From Vairimorpha apis BRL 01 (lineage: Eukaryota; Microsporidia; Nosematidae): DNA of 13,133 nt. The notes beneath the pieces are model-generated. The model made no database searches and was not told the origin of the DNA. It saw only the letters and a list, made by a program, of their open reading frames with translations. Location: the NCBI GenBank assembly GCA_000447185.1, contig KE647282.1, positions 1 through 13,133 of the forward strand. Reading direction: 5' to 3'. Both the position numbers and the translations under genes were made by a program. Positions 1-8,229 of this stretch are shown piece by piece; position 1 is the stretch's first letter, and every line of letters begins with the position of its first letter.

Positions 1-1436
1 TATCTTTTTTATATGGAGAGTCAAATTTATTTATAAATACAGTTTTATTCATTATTCTATTTGAATTTTCTTTTTTTAAAATATCCTCATATTTCTCTCC
101 CTTATATATAAAATCTCCAAATTGTAGTTTATATTCGTTTATTTTAGAAATTATTTCATTTTCAATTCTAATTAAATTAGGAACTGCATTTTTTCTAAAT
201 TTTTCTTCTTTGTTAAGTTGAAAACTACTTTTAAAAAGACGTTTCGGATCACTAGCAATTATTTCAAATTCATTCATCATTTGTATCAAATTAGATCGTT
301 TATTTATTAAATCTGTAATTTTAACATAAAAAGATTCTTTCATTTTTAAAGAATTAATTCTTTTTTTAAGATTTTTAATACCTTCATCGGTCATATCATA
401 TTTTTCAGCTGGTAAATTAAACAATAAAAGTAAATTGTTTAAAATTTTAACATTATAAGTGTAAATCTCTTCTAGTTTTAAATTATATTGTTCATCTAAA
501 TATGCTCTATACATGTAAAGTTTATCGAAATGTTCATCACTTAAGTTATTATAATCTAATAGGTCTTTCACAATAAATGTTTGAGATTTGTCAGCATTAG
601 TTATATGCACTTTTGAGTTTGTAATTGAATTTTTATAATCGAGTGACAAAAAATTTATATTTTGATTATTTAAATCGTCAATATAAAATGCACTTTCGTC
701 TTCAAAAAAGGTAGTATTTAATAAATTTTGTTTAAAAATAATTTCTTTAATAAGAAATTTAAGTTTATTTTCACGTTCATAAACAATTTTTTTAATTCTT
801 TATATTGTTTATTAATATTGTTAAGTTTATCATTTATATCTAAATCCATTATAAGATTTAATTTATCCTTAAATATTTTTATTTTTTTATAGTATTTAAG
901 TCTGTTTTTTTCCTGTAAATTATAATTAGAAAGTATCATATCATAAAAATTTTTATAATCATCCAAAATTAGATCTTTTCTATTATATATGAAATTTAAA
1001 TCATCAGAACATTCATTTATATTCGAATTAATATCAATTTTATTCAATAATGGCATAGAATTATATATTTTATTAATTAAACTATCATTATTAAACGATA
1101 AGTCATGTTGCAAGTCAAATATCAAATCTTTATATAAATTTATTTCATATTCTTGATGTTTCCTCTTTTTTTTAAAATAATATTTTCGTTATAATTATAT
1201 TCTTTCTCTAAATATAAATTTAAAAAATTTAAATTACACTTCAAGTTATCTCGAAATTTTTTTTGTTCTTCTTGTGATTCTTTTATTATTAGATCAATAA
1301 AATTATATATACGATTAATTTTTTCAGAATAATGTTCAAATGGACATTGTGTAATAAATTCAATTGGAAGGATAGAAGATAATATTGAATGAAGTGTATG
1401 TAATTTGTGTGTAATTGTATCTATGATAGTGTTCAT
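1..1436 (-). CDS. ASE1: Ase1/PRC1/MAP65-family microtubule-bundling protein, 3' end cut off, two frameshifts
   Basis: Proteins of this family crosslink antiparallel microtubules at the spindle midzone in anaphase and cytokinesis. The coding sequence lies in three successive minus-strand frames: 1436 to about 1166, about 1188 to 788, and about 799 to 1, together roughly 475 codons. The best family evidence is near residue 395 (about positions 290-150). There an MxEFE stretch leads into SDPKRLF, then SSFQLNKEEKFRK and VPNL, matching the conserved DPxR ... EEKxRK ... P-x-L block before the microtubule-binding part of Ase1/PRC1. The rest is Lys/Asn/Ile-rich and looks helical, as expected for the spectrin-like rod. 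Frame changes fall at A-runs on the coding strand (1173-1166 and 793-787). One extra A in each would join the frames, which suggests assembly indels more than decay. The ATG at 1436 is four bases after a CCC. Frames two and three have no ATG of their own that makes sense. The C-terminus lies left of the window. Confidence 0.78.
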
Positions 1437-1443
1437 TTTAGGG
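1437..1443 (-). promoter_or_regulatory. CCC start-proximal signal of the Ase1 gene
   Basis: On the coding strand the start reads CCCTAAAATG, with CCC at 1443-1441 and ATG at 1436-1434. Cytosine triplets are very rare in this intergenic DNA. The same ten bases occur at the nucleotidase start (11306-11315). CCC-like motifs just before start codons are known from Encephalitozoon and Nosema and are tied to transcription start. The role here is inferred from position. Confidence 0.6.
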
Positions 1444-2015
1444 ATTAAAAATTAAAGTTTAACAATTTTAAGTTTTTAAAATATTTTATCTTTAAATTTT
1501 ATTGTTTTAATAAAAAAGAAATGAAAATTAAGTTGAATATAAATTTAAAATGACATTACACAAATCAACTATTATGTAAATTATTATATTATTTTTTTTA
1601 AAGAAAATTCTGTTATGATGTTACCTACAAACAAATTAAAAAATATTTGTTATTAGATTTGAATTATGTCAAATTTAAAAACTTTGTTTTAAGGTTTTTT
1701 AAGACATAAAATTTTTTTAAAAATTATTTAAATAGAAATTAAAGTAAATGTTAATAAGATTATATTTATAATGGTTATTTTTTTATTTAAAATCTAAATT
1801 ATTAATTTTTAAAACAATATTTTTTAAAAAAAAATTTGAATGTGCTTAAATAAAGATTTAAAATTCTATTTTAAATATTGAAAACAAAAATTATAAATTT
1901 ATATAAAATTTAAGAGAATTAAAAAATAAATTTTATCAAATAATAATCTTTATATTTTTAACATACAAAATGTTTTATTATATCTTTATGTATATATATT
2001 AGTACAAATAATTAA
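1444..2015. other. intergenic, no feature seen
   Basis: This AT-rich stretch lies between two minus-strand genes: downstream of the TRAPP gene and upstream of Ase1. I see no ORF with plausible composition, no tRNA-like arms and no clear repeat. A promoter for Ase1 and a 3' end for the TRAPP gene must lie here, but the base composition hides TATA or polyadenylation signals. Confidence 0.5.
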
Positions 2016-2387
2016 TTAAATTTTAAAATAAATCCTATAAATATCATTAATGTCATTAATTTGATCTTCATAACTCCATACATCTTCATAAACTATTTTT
2101 TCTCTAAAAATTTGACATATTTCATACATAAATTTCTTTACGTTCTTTAATTTTTTATGTATAAAGAAGCATTTATAAAAAGAATTAAAAATATAAGCTG
2201 TTACTTCAAAATCTTCATGTGTATCTATACATTCAAAGTAATTTGATTTATTCATTTTAATTATAGTATTTAGAATATCTATTGATCCATAACATACAAC
2301 TAATAAATCATAAATATTTAAAGTATTATTGAACACATGTTTATATACAAGATCATCCTTATTATCTACAAGTACTAAAAGTCCCAT
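2016..2387 (-). CDS. sedlin-fold TRAPP complex subunit (TRAPPC2L/Tca17 or TRAPPC2/Trs20)
   Basis: A 123-residue protein, close to the usual 135-140 of sedlin-like TRAPP subunits, which help tether vesicles and control Rab exchange at ER-Golgi membranes. It begins with a hydrophobic strand (MGLLVLVDNKDD). A segment around YGSIDIL (residues 33-39) follows, where the family has its SLD-V helix. Then comes THEDFEVTAYIFNSFYKCFF (56-75), which lines up with the TEDYKVYGYVTNSKVKF-type strands of TRAPPC2L. A helix (VKKFMYEICQIF, 83-94) then stands where the family has its long helix before the NPFY motif. That motif is replaced here by residues around W103. The frame stays open to an upstream ATG at 2429 (14 more residues). 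I prefer the ATG at 2387 because it is preceded by CCCTTTAAAC and gives the normal family N-terminus. Tca17 fits slightly better than Trs20. Similarity is by eye, and the choice between the two paralogues is open. Confidence 0.62.
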   Translation of the reverse strand: MGLLVLVDNKDDLVYKHVFNNTLNIYDLLVVCYGSIDILNTIIKMNKSNYFECIDTHEDFEVTAYIFNSFYKCFFIHKKLKNVKKFMYEICQIFREKIVYEDVWSYEDQINDINDIYRIYFKI

Positions 2388-2397
2388 GTTTAAAGGG
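2388..2397 (-). promoter_or_regulatory. CCC start-proximal signal of the TRAPP gene
   Basis: CCC at 2397-2395 on the coding strand stands seven bases before the ATG at 2387, as CCCTTTAAACATG. It lies inside the longer reading frame that begins at 2429 and is the main reason to start the protein at 2387. The role is inferred from the same arrangement at two other genes in this window. Confidence 0.5.
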
Positions 2398-3083
2398 ATA
2401 AATTTTTTTCTTATATAATATTTAACCATTTAAAAACATTAAAAAAACATATACTTCTTTAAAATATTGTTCGTTTTAATTTTTAAAATAAAAAGTGATA
2501 ACTATATTTGTATCTACTTCTAAATTTATTTTTAAGTTTTCATAAATTTTTCTATTTTTTTGATATTTATAAAACAAAAGATAAATTTAAATTTTACATA
2601 TATAATAATATAAATTTTTAATAAAAATAACATATATTTTATGTTGTAAAAAGATTTATTGACATTTAACAAAATACCATTGTTTATAGAAATGGATACA
2701 GATATTTAAAAATAAATTTTTAGAATTAGTTATATTTTAATACTTATAAAAATAACATTTAATTATCAAAAATTATTTATTTTTTTTATAATTATATATT
2801 TGGGTTTTAATTTGACATTTGCACATATTAATTTCTTATAGTGACGACAAAATTTCAAAATTTATTAGTTAAAAAAAATACTATTTAGAATTTTTTTTAA
2901 TAATATTTATAAAAATTTTTACTATTGCTTAACCTATTATAGATATTTTTTTTGTAATTAAAATATATGCTATAATTTTAAAAAATTAAACAACATTAAA
3001 TTTCTAATGTTTTTTTATGCATTTAGGCATAATAATCTAGAAAAAAATTTAATAACTATTATTAAAAAAAGAATATTATTTAA
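2398..3083. other. intergenic, upstream of the TRAPP gene; no feature seen
   Basis: AT-rich DNA with poly-A and poly-T runs. A GGG at about 2812 (CCC on the minus strand) is not followed by a nearby ATG. I see no gene, RNA or ordered repeat here. Confidence 0.5.
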
Positions 3084-3290
3084 TGAAGCTTTTTTCTTTC
3101 ATTTACAGTCTTTCTTTTTTACAACAATTACTTATATCTATCAGGGCTACCTTTAAATTGATTTCCATAGATTAATATCTCCGATTCTATTACCTCTTTC
3201 TTTAGGTTCCCATCGATAGTCTAGAGAGATACTATACTTCGTTTTTTTATCATTCTTAATATTTAGATTTAAAATTAAAATGAAAAATTT
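3084..3290 (-). pseudogene. island of milder composition with a short coding-like tract, unidentified relic
   Basis: Positions about 3084-3240 are clearly less AT-rich than the flanks. On the minus strand 3290 to 3153 is open for 45 codons with no ATG. Its last part has balanced, protein-like composition (YRWEPKERGNRIGDINLW, about 3221-3168) before a stop at 3155-3153. A second minus frame over 3213-3124 is also protein-like (TIDGNLKKEVIESEILIYG...). This is what a small, frameshifted remnant of a real gene or mobile element would look like. I do not recognise the family. A structured non-coding RNA is an alternative, but I found no convincing fold. Confidence 0.3.
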
Positions 3291-4756
3291 TTAAACATTA
3301 AATTTTTTATATTTGGTTTTATTATATAATTTAATTTCTAAAAAAATATTTTTTTTATTAATCTTAGATACATATTAAAGCAAAAATTAAAAGTTTCTAT
3401 ATTTTTATTATAATTTTAAATTGATCATGATAAAAAAAAATTTTTGTTTATTAAATTTTAGCTCTCAATTTTTTTATTTGTTTTATTTAAAATAAATCTT
3501 ATTAAACAAAATTTATTATTTAAAATATTTATTTCAAGTATTATATGTTATATTGTATATAATTTTGACTAAAAAATAAAAGACAATCTGAGAAAACATA
3601 TATATTTGAAGATATTTTGGAAAAAAACAGTTTAATTTTAAAGTATATAATTCACGTTTGTTTTTAAATTTTACTCTTTGACTTTTAGTTATTTTTTATA
3701 ATCCAATTATAATGTTATAGAGAGCATAAAATTAATTTCATATTTTATTATTTTTGAATTGTAGTTAAATATTAATTTTACTAATAATTTATCTAAACTT
3801 AAAAGAAATTGTATAAATTTTTTTTGTTTTAAACTTTTTTTATTGACAATCTTTAATATACACTAGCTATTAATCACAAATATTTTTTTATGCAAAATTG
3901 TTTGTAATGTAAAATGGATTATAAAAAAGTTATTAAAAAATAAATATTTCTAATTTTTAGTTTCATTTTTGTAATTGAAGATTACATATTATTTTTAATA
4001 AATTTTCCTGAGATGAACACACAAATATAAAATTACTAAAAAAATAATGAAAGATAACTTTATCTTAATCAATAATTAACAAGTAACCCTTTAAAAAAAT
4101 AAACAAAATAATGATTTTTTTTAGTTTTTTGCAAATAAAATAAAACGTTACTGTAGTTTTTAAATTATTGTGAAATTAATACCCGTATTTCATAATTTTT
4201 ATAAAAAAAATACATAATAATTGCGTATAAAATTCAAAAAGTTTGAAAATTTTTTTCAAAAAAGATATGCTAATAATTTTTAAAAGTTAACCTAAACAGA
4301 CATTTAACTCACATTAAAAACTAACTATAAAAAACAACACATTATAAACATCATAATTTATTATTATTTAAATTATACAGCATGTATTTAATTTTATAAA
4401 AAAAATATTAATATAATAATTTTGTTTTTCATCATAAAATAAAATTATAACAATTTTTAAAAAAAATATATTTAAGTATTTATGCATAAAATTTTCCTTT
4501 ATGTAAGTTTTTATTATTTTTTTTGAATGATAAGAAAAATAATATATTTATAAATTTAATAAAAAAATATCAAGAATTTTAATAAATATATAGATATAAT
4601 TAATAGCAAATATATATATGTCAAACATAATCATATAAATATGAACAAAATTAATAAAAAAATTTAGAAAAATTATACAAATTATTAAAAATTTAAATAT
4701 TAAAAAAATAATATCAGTAAATACATTCAAAACAATACACATAAAATAGAATAGTT

Positions 4757-4835
4757 ATAATATAAAATAATACTTAAATGTAATTAATATAATATAGATG
4801 TGTACTTTAATATTATATTAATTTTATATTATTTA
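4757..4835. repeat. imperfect inverted repeat
   Basis: The arms 4782-4795 (AATTAATATAATAT) and 4810-4823 are perfect reverse complements of 14 bases around a 14-base loop. After unpaired bases the pairing resumes outward (ATAATATAAAA near 4757 against TTTTATATTAT near 4823). The arms are pure A/T, so chance formation is quite likely in DNA of this composition. A MITE-like remnant is possible but has no other support. Confidence 0.3.
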
Positions 4836-5348
4836 AAATTGAAATAAAGCATCATTTAATTGTAACTTTTATAATTCTCATAAGAAGATAAATAAGAAAA
4901 GTAAATTATGAATTAAAATAAAGATGTTATCATCTAAGCAAAATGCATATTATATTGTAGTTGATACGTAAAAAAAATTTACGATTTAATTAGAATTATA
5001 ATATAAAAATTTAAATTACAGCTAGAAAGATTATTTTAAAGAAATAATTTTAAACAAAAAATTTAAAAAAATTGGATCTTATTAATTATTAATAATGAGT
5101 TTTTTTATATGAAATAGAAATGTTTAATGGTATAATATTTATACTAAGAGAATTAAAAATGTAAACTTTAGGAATTGTTATAATAATTAATTATAATGAA
5201 CAAATTTGAAATGAAAATAAAACAATAATTAAGATATCCTTATATTATAATATACATCTTTTAAATGACATAATTACTATGCTTTATTTATATTGAAAAT
5301 GTTTAAAGAAAAAAAATTAAGGAAATAATAAATAAAAAATTACCAATA

Positions 5349-5472
5349 TATAAGCTGAAAATTTTAAGATAAAAAATATTAAAAATAAATGGTTTATTAT
5401 AAAATTTAATATATAAATAGTAAAAAATAGAATATTATTAAGTATAAATTGAGAATTTTAAGATAAAAATAT
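5349..5472. repeat. short diverged direct repeat
   Basis: About 30 bases at 5349-5379 recur at 5443-5472 with a few differences. The shared core is AATTTTAAGATAAAAA. Spacing is about 94 bases. It may be a local duplication in non-coding DNA; no function is suggested. Confidence 0.3.
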
Positions 5473-5701
5473 CTTCTTTTAAATGAAGGATTTTATGTTT
5501 ATTAAAAATTTATATCAAATAAAGTGTGCAACTTTAAATTATTTATTTTAAAAAAAGAATTTTTAAAAAGTTTTTGTATATATATATATTTTTTCATTTA
5601 TTTTATAAACAAAAAATATATAATTATAGTTTTCGAATTAAAACCATTTTAAATTAAAAATTTAGGATTATAATAAGAATTTAACTTCACTTAATGGTTA
5701 A

Positions 5702-6830
5702 TCAAATGAGAACTATAAAAAAACATGTAATATCTTTAATAAATTATTATATTGGACCAATTGATATTTAACCGGATGAATATGCAATAACAGACCACAA
5801 TATAAGACAAATCTTTATTTACAATGGGATACACTTTCAATTTTTATTCAACAGATATAAACCTGTAATAGGGCTAGCCTGCATAGAACCAAAGCAAAAA
5901 TGGTTATTGTAAGCCTGAAAATGAAATATGAAGCAACAAAGATGATTTGGAAAAAAAGGGCTGCTATTATAACGATTCACAATAAATTATGTCATACCTA
6001 GTTACTATAAATTTTATTAAAAAACCAAATACTCTTTAGAAAATATAAATGTTGATCAATTACTTTAATCGTAAAAATTATACTAAATAACGAGATATCA
6101 AACAAAAATTTACAAAAAAATTTTAAATAGTGTATAATATGAAGGTGTATCAATAAAAAAATCCTTTAAATTGTTTAGTAAATGAAACAATCTGGCCAAA
6201 TATGAAACAAAGTTATACTTTTAACAATATGGGATGTTTACTTTATTGAAAGATGCATATGACTCAATGCAACCAAACAATAAAAACAATAGATCATATG
6301 GTCACAAAATACAAAAAGAATCTAGTTTACTACTACATGCTTAGATACAATGATTGTGAAATGCATTTATTTGTTATTTATATAACAAATATATGTAGCA
6401 ATAGAAAGTTTTAAAATCGTAAGATATTTTGTTCACCAAATAATCTCAAATAAATACTTTGAAATAAGAATAGAAAAGATTGTAAAAGCAGATGTTAATA
6501 TAAGATATAAAATAACTGATTTTTTTATTATTAGTAAAAACAAAAAATACTACTTATTTTAGAAATATGAGTTACTTCACTTGAAAATTACAATAAGTTG
6601 ATACAGTTAAACTCAGCAAATATGTTGCATTTGTAAATGAAAGTAAAACTAAATTTATTCTATATGTGATAACATGGGATGATATATTAAGTAATTATCA
6701 CGTAAACACAGAAAAAAACTTGATATCATCGATCGAATTGAAGCTTACATTAAATAATAATTTTAGAAGACTTTTGAGAGTATTTCTATAGAGTAAAAAG
6801 GGCTAGCAAAAAGACAGAAACTAAGAAAAT
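5702..6830 (+). pseudogene. decayed mobile-element-like coding region, possibly retroelement pol with integrase remnant
   Basis: Over about 1.1 kb the composition is milder than the flanks and plus-strand frames show broken, protein-like tracts. In the frame of 5702 about 99 codons to the stop at 5999 contain only three earlier stops. This stretch ends in KKRAAIITIHNKLCHT (about 5951-5998), which has the H-x4-H spacing of the integrase zinc-binding (H2C2) domain. One frame over, 6000-6065 gives SYYKFY, a stop, then KTKYSLENIN, where integrases continue. No C-x2-C was found. The frame at 6597-6734 includes WDDILSNYH (6675-6701). The neighbouring frame 6737-6793 gives IEAYIK, three stops within four codons, then KTFESISIE, as in an eroded continuous protein. 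The many stops and shifts are too dense to be sequencing error. The integrase reading is a guess. The existence of decayed coding DNA is better supported. Confidence 0.4.
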
Positions 6831-6935
6831 AAATTAATTTTGTTCAAAACCAAACACCATAAATAATGAGATACAAAATAAACCCTCAAATAAACATTTT
6901 ATGACAAAAAAATATATTAAAGATTTATTAAGTTA

Positions 6936-7115
6936 TTAAAGCCATAAAATTTTCTTTAAAATACATTCATGTTCTGGTATTCTTTTTTCACTACTTTTTT
7001 TACTCTCATTGTTCAGTGTGATCGTAAAGTTATAAGGGTTTAACATAAAGCCCTGGCCATTGTTTATGAGTTTTCTGAATCCTATTTCAATTTTAATACT
7101 AATACCGTTGCTTAT
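6936..7115 (-). pseudogene. unidentified coding-like tract, probable gene remnant
   Basis: The minus strand from 7115 to a stop at 6938-6936 is open for 59 codons with balanced composition (for example IEIGFRKLINNGQGFMLNPY, then NNESKKSSEKRIPEHECI). This contrasts with the Asn/Ile/Phe-only frames expected here by chance. The only ATG, mid-tract, is not preceded by a start signal, and upstream the frame closes at 7118-7116. I do not recognise the sequence. It could be part of the same dead element as the neighbouring relic, but it lies on the opposite strand. Confidence 0.3.
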
Positions 7116-7650
7116 TTAAATAGTTTTTCTTTTTTTTATCACTTCTTCATCTTTGCAACAAAAAAAATTGAATATAATTAACTTAAGAAAGTAATTTTTA
7201 TAAATTTTAGTTTTACATCTTTGATTATTAATATTTTTAACATTAAAATTTTTTTTTAAAAGTATGTTATATTACTAATTATTGCATGACAAATAAACTT
7301 CATTTATATATATAATAATAATATATTGTAATTACATTTATAATTTTTTTAATGCAATAATCATTTATATATAATTTTTATGAATTATTATTATTTTTTC
7401 AATTGTATTAATTAGATAAAATATGACAATTATATTAAATTTTTTTATCCAAAATATAAAAATATATATTGTAATTCATTTTAATTCAAAATATATTTAA
7501 ATAAAAATTACATAATATAATTAAAAAAATTTATATTTATCATGAAGAGTTTTTTAAATTGAAAATAAGTTATATAATATTATATTCTATTTTATATTCT
7601 TTTTTTTTGATTTATTTAAAATTTTACAAAAATAAATATTTATATTTTAT
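7116..7650. other. intergenic, downstream of HAP5; no feature seen
   Basis: The stretch is strongly AT-rich with TATATA-type runs. It holds the 3' flank of the HAP5 gene. No gene, RNA or clear polyadenylation site can be singled out. Confidence 0.5.
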
Positions 7651-8229
7651 TTACATGCTATTATATGAATCTTCAATATCTGAATTTGGATTATTTTGAA
7701 TATGTTCATTGCTACTGTTTATATTTAATTTCTCATTGCTTTTAAACATTGTGTTTTCAAATTCTTCATTACTAAAACCATATCTATTATTGGTTATCAA
7801 TGGTAATTTATTAATTCCAACCTGTTGTTGGTATATTCTATGTTTAACTTCATTTGAAGTTATCATCCTATCAAAAACACTACTTATATCACTTCTGGGT
7901 ATAATATAAATTAAAAAATCATACATTTCACTAGTCTTTACTGCTACCGAGATATCATTTAATTGTAAAATTCTCCGTTTATTTTCTTCTGTATTTATCC
8001 AACTTCTTAGTGTTAATTCTTCTACAAATTTTTCAGCTACTAAACTAAAAATTATAGGGACTTCAGATGCCACCATTCTTACTCCTTCTTCTACTTTCAT
8101 TAATCTTTTTATTCGTGCTAGAGGTAAAATAATTTCTTTTACATTTATTTTATCTTCACTTGCATTTTTAAAAGCCTGATGCCAAAATTTTTCTATTTTT
8201 TTGTCTGGACTTGTATTAATATCTCTCAT
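7651..8229 (-). CDS. HAP5: NF-YC/Hap5, histone-fold subunit of CCAAT-binding transcription factor
   Basis: A complete 192-residue protein. NF-YC pairs with NF-YB (Hap3) through histone folds and, with NF-YA (Hap2), binds CCAAT boxes in promoters. The core is unmistakable. KFWHQAF (14-20) matches the FW-x-x helix before the fold. LPLARIKRLMKVEEGV (35-50) follows, then ASEVPIIFSLVAEKFVEEL (54-72), TLRSWINTEENKRR (73-86), LQLNDISVAV (88-97), and finally YDFLIYIIPR (103-112). This is the full H2A-like fold plus the C-terminal helix that contacts NF-YA. The tail (about 120-192) is Asn/Ser/Glu-rich and low in complexity. The start ATG at 8229 gives a normal N-terminus; the next Met (44) would cut into the fold. 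Unlike the other genes here it has no CCC before the ATG. The gene is intact, with no frameshift, and stands alone amid long non-coding DNA. Partner subunits are not in the window. Confidence 0.93.
   Translation of the reverse strand: MRDINTSPDKKIEKFWHQAFKNASEDKINVKEIILPLARIKRLMKVEEGVRMVASEVPIIFSLVAEKFVEELTLRSWINTEENKRRILQLNDISVAVKTSEMYDFLIYIIPRSDISSVFDRMITSNEVKHRIYQQQVGINKLPLITNNRYGFSNEEFENTMFKSNEKLNINSSNEHIQNNPNSDIEDSYNSM

Larger units (their letters stand above)
3291..5640. other. long gene-free AT-rich stretch
   Basis: No reading frame of believable composition was found over about 2.3 kb. The longest open frame (4742 to 4548, minus) encodes almost only Ile, Phe, Leu, Tyr and Asn, the product expected from T-rich random sequence, and it lacks the CCC signal. 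CCC triplets at about 4087 and 4182 are not followed by usable reading frames. Within it are an imperfect hairpin (4757-4835) and a short direct repeat (5349-5379 and 5443-5472), listed separately. Confidence 0.5.

Noticed and set aside
2388..2429. N-terminal extension of the TRAPP protein from the ATG at 2429
   Set aside because: The CCC signal lies inside the extension, and the family's first strand starts at the ATG at 2387.
4087..4145. CCC followed by an ATG at about 4111 on the plus strand
   Set aside because: The reading frame closes after about ten codons and the CCC is more than 20 bases away.
4548..4742. 64-codon minus-strand frame with a strongly hydrophobic product
   Set aside because: It is almost entirely Ile, Phe, Leu, Tyr and Asn, as expected from T-rich random DNA. 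It has no CCC before the ATG and no family resemblance.
5625..5650. tRNA T-arm-like string (GTTTTCGAATTAAAAC)
   Set aside because: The stem and loop lengths do not fit a T-arm, and no D-arm, anticodon arm or acceptor stem is visible upstream.
7709..7909. 66-codon plus-strand frame
   Set aside because: It lies wholly antisense within the intact HAP5 gene.
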